Positions 16,582 through 24,275 of a DNA stretch of 64,000 nt are shown here, one piece after another. The DNA lies in contig NZ_SOAL01000011.1 of NCBI RefSeq assembly GCF_004364775.1, forward strand, positions 124,001-188,000. Reading direction: 5' to 3'. The position numbers were made by a program, and so were the translations under genes. Source of the DNA: Comamonas sp. JUb58 (lineage in GTDB: Bacteria > Pseudomonadota > Gammaproteobacteria > Burkholderiales > Burkholderiaceae_C). The notes beneath the pieces were generated by a model. That model was not told where the DNA came from and made no database searches. It saw only the letters and a program-made list of their open reading frames with translations. Numbering within the stretch: position 1 is the stretch's first letter; every line of letters starts with the position of its first letter.

Positions 16582-18038
16582 TCGAGAATCCGGCCTTTTC
16601 CAGTTTTGATGGTCTTGTCCCAGCGGCGGTCCGCGCCCTTGGCTTCTGCCAAGATGGCAGCGAAGGCGACGGCACCGTTGAGTGCGCCGTATCCGATGGC
16701 CATGACCAGCAGGTTGCGCAGCCAATGGGGCAGAAGTCCACGCTTTTCTGCGACATAGAGCGCCCATATCGCCACCATGCTGAGGCTGCTCCAGCTATAG
16801 GCAAGGAACATCAGGCTAGCCGTATAAGGCCCGGTGCTGTTGCGGCTGAACTCCACGATGGACGCCCACATGAAAAACAGGCTGATGAGTCCCGGATAGG
16901 CCAAACCCTGCAGCCAAGTCCTTCGCCCCGTGGGCGGGTCGATCAGCATGGCGAAAAGGGTAATAAAGAAGTAGATCAACGCGCTGACCATCCAAAAGTG
17001 TCTGAGCGTGCTGCCCGCTAGGCCTGGATTGACAAAATGCAGAGCCCACAAACCCAGCGACGACAGGATCGCCAGCAAAGGCACGGCCACCGTTGACATC
17101 CAGACCAGGCCAAACCATGGCCCACCCAGGCGCGGATGCACGGAAGGGCGAAACCAGAGCTTGCGGTAGGTTCGGGTGAGTTGAAGGTTGCCTCGGGCCC
17201 AGCGCAAACGTTGCTTCCATAGTGATTCCAGGCTTCCCGGCTCTTCGGCCCAGACGACGGCGTTGCCATCGAACACGGCCTTGCGCCCGTTCAACTGCGT
17301 TCTGAGGGTGGTGTCCGTGTCCTCGGCGAGCGAGGAGGTATCGATGCGGCCACCCATGTCCAGAAGGTTCTGCCGCGTGTGCAGTTGAGCGCCCCCGGCC
17401 ATGCACAGCAGCGCGCCGGTCACATTCTGTGAGCGCCTGGCAGCCGCCTGTGCGGCAATGTATTCAAACGCGATGAACCGCGTCAAAAGATTGCCTGGCC
17501 GACTGCCTTCCTTGATGTAGGCCGTCACCGCACCCACCTCGGGATCGGCCAGATGCCGGGCCATGCGCCGCAGCGTCAACGGCGGGAACAGAACATCGGC
17601 ATCCATGATGACAATGGCTTCTGCCCAGGGCTCCTGCAGCACCGTCTCCAGCCCGAAATTCAAGGTATGGGCTTTGCCTTGCCCGCCGTTTTCCCGCCGC
17701 AGATGAAACACCCGGCCAGCAAACTCGCGCTGGGCTTGTTGCAGGATCTCGGGGGTGTCATCGGTGCTGGCGTCATCGACCACCATCACCCGTATGCGCT
17801 CCAGCGGATAGTCCAGCCGCATCAGGCATTCGATGGTGGCGCGTATGCTGGCGCCTTCATTCCACGCAGGCACGATGAATGCCACATTGGGGGTGGTGTC
17901 TTGGCAGCGTGCATAGGGCTTGCCAAGCCCATGCAGGCCCACCAGCACAAACTGGATGAAGGAGACGAGCAAGGGAACGGTGCCGGCAAACACCCACGCT
18001 ATCAACAACCATTCAACACCAGGTCTCATCAGTTCCAT
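16578..18038 (-). CDS. Processive family-2 glycosyltransferase (polysaccharide synthase)
   Basis: A 486-aa inner-membrane synthase. It has an N-terminal TM segment (~10-35), a GT2 domain with VVDDASTDDTPEIL, the DxD motif IMDADVLFP, acid motif LAEDTDTT and the processive-enzyme motif QRLRWARGN, then four to five C-terminal TM helices. This matches PgaC/NfrB/YaiP-type enzymes that polymerise a sugar and pass it across the membrane. It is divergent (62 bp) from the ATP-grasp gene and overlaps a small membrane-protein gene. Substrate sugar unknown; the nearby PIG-L deacetylase suggests an N-acetylated sugar. Confidence 0.88.
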   Translation of the reverse strand: MELMRPGVEWLLIAWVFAGTVPLLVSFIQFVLVGLHGLGKPYARCQDTTPNVAFIVPAWNEGASIRATIECLMRLDYPLERIRVMVVDDASTDDTPEILQQAQREFAGRVFHLRRENGGQGKAHTLNFGLETVLQEPWAEAIVIMDADVLFPPLTLRRMARHLADPEVGAVTAYIKEGSRPGNLLTRFIAFEYIAAQAAARRSQNVTGALLCMAGGAQLHTRQNLLDMGGRIDTSSLAEDTDTTLRTQLNGRKAVFDGNAVVWAEEPGSLESLWKQRLRWARGNLQLTRTYRKLWFRPSVHPRLGGPWFGLVWMSTVAVPLLAILSSLGLWALHFVNPGLAGSTLRHFWMVSALIYFFITLFAMLIDPPTGRRTWLQGLAYPGLISLFFMWASIVEFSRNSTGPYTASLMFLAYSWSSLSMVAIWALYVAEKRGLLPHWLRNLLVMAIGYGALNGAVAFAAILAEAKGADRRWDKTIKTGKGRILE

Positions 18039-18100
18039 GTCATTGGCACTTCAGCTCTGAACCAGAATAAGATAGTACTTTTTGCAAGCTCCATTCGCTC

Positions 18101-19072
18101 ATGAAAATATTGATCACCGGTGCTGGTGGACCTTCGGCCATCAGCGTTTGGAAAAGCCTCCACAGCGATCATCAACTGTTCATGGCGGATATGGATCCGT
18201 GCGCAACCGGGCTCTATCTGGTACCCGCTGCGCAACGTCTGATTGTGCCTCGCGGCGATGATCCTTTTTTCTCGCAGCGTCTTTTGGCGCTGTGCCTGCA
18301 CCACCGCATTGACCTGGTGATTGCCACGGTTGATGCGGAATTGGTTCCGCTGGCCCTGAAAAGCCAGGAGTTCCAGGCCCAAGGTATCCAGGTTCCCTTG
18401 TCGCCGCTCAAAGCGCTGGCGCTGTGCGCCGATAAGCTGGCGCTTCTTGAAGCCGCGCAAGCGGTTGTTCCTGTGCCGCAATTTGAGCCCTTTGTGGATA
18501 CTTCGGGCCTTCTGCATTCGGCAGCTGCGCCGCTGTTTATCAAGCCGCGCCGAGGGGCGGGCGGGCGGGGGGCGCAGATCGTCAGAGGACCGCAGGATCT
18601 GGCTGCCATCCCTCGCGATGGCTCGTATCTGCTGCAAGAATGGCTCCCCGGCAACGAATACTCGGTGGACGTGTACCTGCGTGCCGATGGCGTGGCCATC
18701 GCTGCAGTGCCCAGGCTCCGCATGAAAATTGACTCCGGGATCGCCATGGCGGCACGCACGCAGCATTTGCCCGCATTGTCCCAAGCAGCGATCGATGTGG
18801 CCCAGGCCATGGGGGTACGGTTTGCGGCGAATGTGCAGTTTCGAGAGGATGCAGACGGCGTGCCCAAGCTGTTGGAGATCAACCCCCGCTTTCCTGGCAC
18901 GCTGCCTCTGACCCAGGCCGCAGGCCTGGATTTGCCCGCCTTGCTGGTCGCGGAGATGCAAGGGCAGGCCATGCCCGATGGGCTGCAGCCGTTCAAGGAA
19001 GTCATGACGGTTCGTTATCTGGTGGAACAGCTGGTGGAAATCAAGGAATGGCAAGCACTGAACAAGGCCTGA
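18101..19072 (+). CDS. ATP-grasp domain ligase
   Basis: A 323-aa protein. A Rossmann-like N-terminus (MKILITGAGGPSAISVWKSL) precedes an ATP-grasp fold with KPRRGAGGRG, EWLPGNEYSVDVY and the metal-binding end LLEINPRFPGT. It resembles carbamoyl-phosphate-synthase-like or PylC-like ATP-grasp enzymes, which couple a carboxylate to an amine via acyl phosphate. In a polysaccharide locus it may add an amino-acid or similar group, which is an inference. It overlaps the downstream histidine phosphatase gene by 25 nt. Confidence 0.8.
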   Translation: MKILITGAGGPSAISVWKSLHSDHQLFMADMDPCATGLYLVPAAQRLIVPRGDDPFFSQRLLALCLHHRIDLVIATVDAELVPLALKSQEFQAQGIQVPLSPLKALALCADKLALLEAAQAVVPVPQFEPFVDTSGLLHSAAAPLFIKPRRGAGGRGAQIVRGPQDLAAIPRDGSYLLQEWLPGNEYSVDVYLRADGVAIAAVPRLRMKIDSGIAMAARTQHLPALSQAAIDVAQAMGVRFAANVQFREDADGVPKLLEINPRFPGTLPLTQAAGLDLPALLVAEMQGQAMPDGLQPFKEVMTVRYLVEQLVEIKEWQALNKA

Positions 19073-19665
19073 AGCTGTGGATCGTGCGCCACGGTCAAAG
19101 CACGGTCAATGCAGGGGCGGTAGCGCATCCGGACGCACCGCTGACGGCGTTGGGGCATGCACAGGCCCAAGCCCTGGTCGAGCGCTTTAGTAGCGCCCCC
19201 GATCTGGTGATCACGTCGCCCCTGCTGCGCGCAAGACAGACGGCCGCCCCCTTGCTCGATCACTGGCAACGCACTCCAGCGGAGGTCTGGCCCATTGAAG
19301 AGTTCTGCTACCTGAGCCCATCGCGTTGCGCGGGCTCGACGGTCGAGACCCGTCGCCCCTGGGTCAGCGCCTACTGGGAGCGCTGCAGCCCCGACTACGC
19401 AGATGGCGCGGATGCCGAGTCCTTTGCTGATTTCATGGCGCGTGTCAGCGCATTTCACCAACGTTTGGTGGCGCGGGGCTCCGGCTTTGTCGTGGTGGTC
19501 GGCCATGGGCAGTTTTTGCGTGCCTACCAATTGGCGCTGACCCATGGTTTCGCCGCCAGTGCCGAAGCCATGCGCCGCTTTCGCCAGCAGGAAACGACCC
19601 ATCCTTTGAAGAATGCCGAGATAGTCGATCTTGGCAGTGTTCTTAGCGATCGAGCTGCCGAATGA
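19048..19665 (+). CDS. Histidine phosphatase (phosphoglycerate-mutase-like)
   Basis: A 205-aa protein with the phosphohistidine motif WIVRHGQSTVN near residue 15 and a second His in VVVVGHGQFLR. The size is typical of small cofactor-independent phosphatases in this superfamily. It overlaps the ATP-grasp gene by 25 nt and, tail to tail, the PIG-L gene by 23 nt, so all three are packed together. It probably dephosphorylates a small sugar or ligand intermediate. Substrate unknown. Confidence 0.82.
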   Translation: MASTEQGLKLWIVRHGQSTVNAGAVAHPDAPLTALGHAQAQALVERFSSAPDLVITSPLLRARQTAAPLLDHWQRTPAEVWPIEEFCYLSPSRCAGSTVETRRPWVSAYWERCSPDYADGADAESFADFMARVSAFHQRLVARGSGFVVVVGHGQFLRAYQLALTHGFAASAEAMRRFRQQETTHPLKNAEIVDLGSVLSDRAAE

Positions 19666-20683
19666 TTTCCAGGGGCTCCACCAGCCCATAGCCTGCATGG
19701 CGCCCCCAATAACGTGCAGTTGCAGAAATGTACGCAGAATCGAGCCCAGCATGCTTTGCCACTTGGCTGTGGTACTTCTGGATCATTTGCACCTTCTTGT
19801 CCATGTGATCCGTGATGTCCACGAACAGGTTGGGGCGGAAGTCCGTCGTTGATGATGGCGATTGGTAGCAATAAAGGTTCGGTGTATGCCTGGCCGCCGC
19901 CAAGGTCGCTAGGTGCGCATTGCGGTGATCCTGGTGCGAGTCATGCGAGGAGTGGGTGTAGATATGGGTCGGTGCGACTTCACGCACGACGCGCTCGATC
20001 AGCTCAATCGTCTGGGCCCCTTCTGGCACCTGCGAGTCTGGCAGATCCCCCACCTTCAGCGTCGCATTGAGCAGCATCGATGCCTGCTGCGCCTCCTCCA
20101 GCCGCAAATTGACATCCCCCCCTTTGGCTCCACGGCTCAGTATCAGCACGACAACCTCATGCCCCATGGCGCGCTTTTTCAGTAGCGTGCCGCCGCATCC
20201 GATCTCCACATCGTCAGGGTGGGCACCCACGGCCAACGTGACCTGGCGCTGGCGCGCACGCTGCTCGCGCTTTTCGTGAACGAGCGTGTATATCTGATCG
20301 AGCAGTTCACTGCAGGAGTAAGTTCTGAGCAGGACATTGTCCACTTGCTGGCTCAGCGCTGCGCGGATGTTCATCACTCCGAGTTGGCGCACGATGCCAA
20401 GCACAGGCACGCCCCAGCCACCCAAGCGCGGCAAAGCCGACGGCAACGCAGCCAGCGCGACCTCATCGAGGTTGGCAATGATCAAGTCCCAGGGGTCTGC
20501 GTACAGCACACGCTGCAAGTCAGCGCCCGGGGCGCAGCAAGTCAGTTGCATGTCTGCGCGGTCCGCAAGCCATGCCGATACCTGGCGGGCATGCAGTTCA
20601 TCACAATCGATCAGCAAGATGCGGAACTGGGCCGCTGCCGGCGGGGTGAACTGCGCCTCGCCTAATTCCAGTATTTGCGCCAC
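19643..20683 (-). CDS. Degenerate receiver domain fused to PIG-L deacetylase
   Basis: A 346-aa two-domain protein. Residues ~20-135 look like a response-regulator receiver (ILLIDCDELHARQVSAWL), but the phosphoacceptor position holds Asn71 (DLIIANLD) instead of Asp. Residues ~147-346 are a PIG-L/LmbE zinc-dependent N-deacetylase with AHPDD (154-158) and the His-rich THSSHDSHQDHRNAH. It should remove acetyl groups from an N-acetylamino sugar. There is no signal peptide, so it acts in the cytoplasm, unlike PgaB. Its start overlaps the end of the outer-membrane protein gene by 22 nt (one operon). E. coli yaiS is a comparable PIG-L protein without the receiver. Confidence 0.83.
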   Translation of the reverse strand: MAQILELGEAQFTPPAAAQFRILLIDCDELHARQVSAWLADRADMQLTCCAPGADLQRVLYADPWDLIIANLDEVALAALPSALPRLGGWGVPVLGIVRQLGVMNIRAALSQQVDNVLLRTYSCSELLDQIYTLVHEKREQRARQRQVTLAVGAHPDDVEIGCGGTLLKKRAMGHEVVVLILSRGAKGGDVNLRLEEAQQASMLLNATLKVGDLPDSQVPEGAQTIELIERVVREVAPTHIYTHSSHDSHQDHRNAHLATLAAARHTPNLYCYQSPSSTTDFRPNLFVDITDHMDKKVQMIQKYHSQVAKHAGLDSAYISATARYWGRHAGYGLVEPLEIIRQLDR

Positions 20684-21765
20684 CCTAGCTCCACCTGCGT
20701 TTCACGATTGAGGGAAAGGTGCCGAATCGTTGCCAGAATGGCACCTTGCTGACCGACGGGGAGGACCGCGCGCCCATACACATCCGTTGCATTGGGAGAG
20801 GTGCCATGGCTGGTTCCAAGCACCCAGAGCATGTGACCGGGTCCTTGCCGTACCGCCTCCAGCGCCAAGGCGCGGCGGTGGGTGTCCTGGTCGATGTTGT
20901 GCTCCGAGTAGAGGCGCACCACAGCTTGCCAGCCTGCTCCCAGGCCGATGCCCAAGCCCACATGGCGCAATTGCGACCGCCAACCAGAACCAAAGCTCTG
21001 TCGCAGTCCCCCGGACAAGAGCAGCCCCTCGGTGATCTGGTACTCGCCTTCCATGCCCAGGCGTCGTTGCGTCGCAGTGTCATCTCGCTCGATATGTTCC
21101 GCGCTCAGCCGGATGCTGTAGTGCGACGGCACTTGCCATCGGTAGCCGATGGCGGCCGAGGTTGAGGGTATCAAGCGACTGTCTGTCGGCCGGTCCAGAA
21201 GCCCGACATCGACACTGTTGCGCCGCAGGTCCACATCCAGAACCTGTCTCGCATCAATGGCGGTGGAAAAGCCCAGGCTGCCACCCCAAAGCTTGCCGAC
21301 ATCGTTGCTGAGATAGCTCCCTTTGGCATCCAGTTGGTAGCGAAACACGTTCTGGGACTGCGCAAGCCCTGCGAGGGCTTCTGCATTGTGCGGCTGGACA
21401 TCGAGCGTTTGCCCAAAGCCCTGCTGTGCCTGCGCAACCTCATAGTCCGCCAGAAGCACCCAGGCCATTCCATTTTTCGCCTCCAGGTCGGAGGGGTCCT
21501 CGGCGAGGATCTGTGCGTAGATGTCGCGCGCCTGCAAAAGCTGGCTCTGTGCCCTGGCCACCCGTGCAAGCCCCAAGAGCGCTGCGCGCTTGTCGCCCGG
21601 ATTGCTGGATGCTGCGCTCTCCCCATAGGCCTGGCGTGCAAGCTCAAACCGGCCGGAGTGCTCGAAATTCTGCGCCCGTTCAAGGACTGACTGTTGAGCA
21701 GATGCTGCAAAAACGCTAGCTGCAGCAAGGGCTATGGATCCAGCCAACAGGGGTTTGAGGAACAT
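20662..21765 (-). CDS. TPR plus YaiO-like outer-membrane beta-barrel protein
   Basis: A 367-aa exported protein. It has a signal peptide at residues 1-22 (ends FAASAQQ), TPR-like helical repeats ~28-135 (ILAEDPSDLEAKNGMAWVLL), then alternating beta strands to an aromatic end (VELGWRKYWN) as in YaiO-type outer-membrane barrels. This TPR+barrel layout parallels PgaA, the PNAG porin, in miniature. It is first in an operon with the PIG-L gene. A perfect inverted repeat at 21820-21847 lies ~55 bp upstream. A role as polysaccharide exit port is inferred from architecture and context. Confidence 0.75.
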   Translation of the reverse strand: MFLKPLLAGSIALAAASVFAASAQQSVLERAQNFEHSGRFELARQAYGESAASSNPGDKRAALLGLARVARAQSQLLQARDIYAQILAEDPSDLEAKNGMAWVLLADYEVAQAQQGFGQTLDVQPHNAEALAGLAQSQNVFRYQLDAKGSYLSNDVGKLWGGSLGFSTAIDARQVLDVDLRRNSVDVGLLDRPTDSRLIPSTSAAIGYRWQVPSHYSIRLSAEHIERDDTATQRRLGMEGEYQITEGLLLSGGLRQSFGSGWRSQLRHVGLGIGLGAGWQAVVRLYSEHNIDQDTHRRALALEAVRQGPGHMLWVLGTSHGTSPNATDVYGRAVLPVGQQGAILATIRHLSLNRETQVELGWRKYWN

Positions 21766-22306
21766 GGTGACGGCGCGATGGGTCAGAAATCAAAGTGCAA
21801 AAATTATTACAGAAAATATGAAAATTGTTCATTTCTTTACAATTTTCTATGGACTGAATGGTGAACAATTCTTTCCTGCGCTGCCGTCCCAGCGCATGTG
21901 ATGTCATCCGGAATGGCCAGGTAGGGGGGCTGGGCGGCATCCTGCTTGGCCCTGCTGCCCAGACACGGCTTACGAGCGACTGCAATCGGCCGCTGCTGCC
22001 TGGGATAGAACATAGACCAAGCTGAGGCTCAGCGGGGACCTTGATGGGCTGGCTTGCAGATGCTGCGCCTATCGTCATCCCTTGCATGCAAAAAGCCGCT
22101 GGCGCTGGCTACAATCGCCCCCAGTCATAACCAATGGCCTGACCTCCGCAAGTAGCACGGTACCCCTCTTGGCGCACACCCGCGCAGGGTTTGCCAATCC
22201 GGAGCGCTGGCTGATCGCAGCGAACCGTGCTATCTCTTTTGATCCCTCGTTCTCATCGAATCCTGTGCCAGGCACCATGCGCGCATAGGTGGCGCAGCTT
22301 GGCAGC
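21766..22306. other. Regulatory interval between polysaccharide and fecI operons
   Basis: About 540 bases without a convincing gene. The left part (21780-21880) is AT-rich, serves the minus-strand OMP operon and contains a 9-bp inverted repeat. The right part contains TACAAT at 22110-22115, a possible -10 box reading toward the sigma-factor gene, with a poor -35. GTTCTCAT near 22250 hints at a Fur half-site only. No RNA gene recognised. Confidence 0.5.
21820..21847 (-). promoter_or_regulatory. Perfect inverted repeat upstream of OMP-deacetylase operon
   Basis: GAAAATTGT (21820-21828) and ACAATTTTC (21839-21847) are perfect inverted arms with a 10-nt spacer in an AT-rich stretch just upstream of the TPR/YaiO-like gene. 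A further reverse-complement half (TGAACAAT, 21862-21869, against ATTGTTCA, 21824-21831) lies beyond it. This is a plausible operator for an unknown regulator. Confidence 0.45.
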
Positions 22307-22924
22307 ATGAACGCACGCGTCCCCAATGGCGATATGGCGCCCGATGGTGACTCCCCGGCCAGCAGCGCCCTGGCGCGGACCTACCAGCGTCTGCGCGCGC
22401 CCTTGCAGCGCCTGCTGCGGCGGAGCACGGCGCGCAGGGAAGATGCCGAGGACGGGGTGCAGGAGGTGTTTCTGCGCTATGCCGCCAGCAACAAGCAATT
22501 GCCTGAAGACGAGGAGGCCGCCTACCTGCATACGGCGGCGCGCAATGTCTCGCACACCGCTTGGCAGCAGGCCCAGCGGCGTGAGCGTGTTGAGGCGGTG
22601 TCGCTGGAGGATTGCAGCGAGATGGCCGAAGGGCTGGCCGCTGATGAGGCCAGCGATCCTCTGCATTGCGCCGAGCACAGCCAGCGCCTGGGCCTGATGG
22701 AGCAGGCACTGGCCGAACTGCCGGAGCGACGCCGCGAGGCCTTTGTGCTGCATGCCATCGATGGGCTGACGCAGACCGAGGTCGCGGCGCGCATGGGCAT
22801 CACACGCCGCATGGTCCACAACCATGTGACCCTGGCCTATGCCTATTGCCAGATGCGCGTGCAGTACCGCAGCGCCGAAGACATGAAGCTCGCCCAGGCC
22901 CTGCAAGCGGAGGCCACGCCATGA
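22307..22924 (+). CDS. FecI-type ECF sigma factor
   Basis: A 205-aa ECF sigma factor: region 2 (ARREDAEDGVQEVFLRYA) and region 4 (LPERRREAFVLHAIDGLTQTEVAARMGITRRMV). It should direct transcription of the downstream TonB receptor when released by its FecR partner. The start is uncertain: the ATG at 22307 is chosen over the GTG at 22289, and neither has a strong ribosome site. Its stop overlaps the FecR start (ATGA). Confidence 0.88.
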   Translation: MNARVPNGDMAPDGDSPASSALARTYQRLRAPLQRLLRRSTARREDAEDGVQEVFLRYAASNKQLPEDEEAAYLHTAARNVSHTAWQQAQRRERVEAVSLEDCSEMAEGLAADEASDPLHCAEHSQRLGLMEQALAELPERRREAFVLHAIDGLTQTEVAARMGITRRMVHNHVTLAYAYCQMRVQYRSAEDMKLAQALQAEATP

Positions 22925-23958
22925 CCCCCCTCAACCCTGAACTGGCGCAGCGCCACCAACGAGCTGCCGATTATTTTGTGCGGCGGCGTGAGCACGACTG
23001 GACGGGTGCCGACGAGCGCGAGCTCAACGCCTGGCTCAGCGATCCGGTCAACCGCAGCATTTTTGAAGACCTGAGCCGCGTGGCGCTGGATCTGCGGCAT
23101 ATTCCACGTCCGCGCCTGGCATCGGATCCCCCCCTGCACAGCAAGGCCAGCGCTTCTGAAACTGCAGGCCGCGACACGGCGGAATCGGCAGTTGGCGGCA
23201 GCGGTGCTGCCACCTGGCAGCCCAGGCGCCGTGCCCTGGCGCCAGCGCTGCTGGCCGCCGTGCTGATGGCCGGTGGGGGCTGGTACGGGTGGCGCAATCA
23301 CGCCAGCTATGAACTGACAGTGGCCACCGGCCCGGGCGAGACGCGCGAGGTCGATCTGCCCGATGGCAGCCAGGTGGCGCTCAACTTCAGCAGCAGCCTG
23401 CGGGTGCGTTACTACCCGGGGCGCCGCGAGACCGAACTTGGCGCCGGCGAGGCCTTTTTTAGGGTCGCCCATGATGCCAACCGACCCTTTACCGTGGACA
23501 GCGGCAACAGCCGGGTGCGCGTGGTGGGCACGGCCTTCAATGTGCGGGCGGGGCCGCCTCAGCTCACGGTCAAGGTGCTGGAGGGCAAGGTCGAGGTGCG
23601 GCCTGACCGCCACCGTGATGACCTGCGCGCACTGCTGTTGACTGCGGGTGGCGGCGTCAGCATTGAGCCGGCCACGGGCCAGTACACGGCACTTGCGGCA
23701 CCTGCGGGCACGGTGGGCGACTGGCGCAATGGCCAACTGGTGTTTGAGCAGGCTGCGCTGGCCGAGGTGGCTGCCGAGCTCTCCCGCTACCTGGGCGAGC
23801 CTGTGGCGGTCGAAGGCGCAGCGCTGGGCAAGCTGGCGGTATCGGGCATGGTCATCACCAGCGCGCCAGCGGCTTTTTTGCGCTCGCTGCCTGATCTGTT
23901 GCCGGTGCGGGTGGACCGGGCAGCACAGGGCGGATGGCGGATTCGCCCGCGCGGCTAA
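22921..23958 (+). CDS. FecR-type anti-sigma/sensor protein
   Basis: A 345-aa inner-membrane signal transducer. It has a cytoplasmic N-terminal FecR region (residues ~1-80, RRREHDWTGADERELNAWLSDP), one TM helix at ~103-122 (LAPALLAAVLMAGGGWYGW), and a periplasmic FecR domain with VDLPDGSQVALN and GEAFFRVAHD. It receives the ligand signal from the STN domain of the downstream receptor and controls the adjacent sigma factor. Overlaps the sigma gene by ATGA. Confidence 0.9.
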   Translation: MTPLNPELAQRHQRAADYFVRRREHDWTGADERELNAWLSDPVNRSIFEDLSRVALDLRHIPRPRLASDPPLHSKASASETAGRDTAESAVGGSGAATWQPRRRALAPALLAAVLMAGGGWYGWRNHASYELTVATGPGETREVDLPDGSQVALNFSSSLRVRYYPGRRETELGAGEAFFRVAHDANRPFTVDSGNSRVRVVGTAFNVRAGPPQLTVKVLEGKVEVRPDRHRDDLRALLLTAGGGVSIEPATGQYTALAAPAGTVGDWRNGQLVFEQAALAEVAAELSRYLGEPVAVEGAALGKLAVSGMVITSAPAAFLRSLPDLLPVRVDRAAQGGWRIRPRG

Positions 23959-24275
23959 TGTAAATAAACGTAAATAGACCGGAATTTTTGCGCCCGGACG
24001 TTCCCACTTTGCTGCTGGCAACGGTTGATCCAGGTAGGGGGCAGCATTTTTGCCCCGAGGTTGCCAGCCAGTGCCTGCCCGCAGCAGATCAGCCAACAGC
24101 CATCACGACCGCGCGGTGCGCGTTGTCAGTGCTGATTTGTGGGAGGTCTGGTCAAGGCCTGGGCGTGCTGCCTGTCTGGGCTGCATGCCCGATCCCGATC
24201 TGCCGTTCTGACAATTCGCTGCGCTGCGCATTCGGCCCCCGTGGGCAACAAAAACGGATAACGCAGGATTTGGAC
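23959..24275. other. Leader region of first TonB receptor
   Basis: 317 bases between FecR and receptor genes. It contains a short direct repeat GTAAATA and a GGGGCA/TGCCCC hairpin around 24036-24056. A promoter for the partner sigma factor is expected here, but I cannot place one with confidence. Confidence 0.4.
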
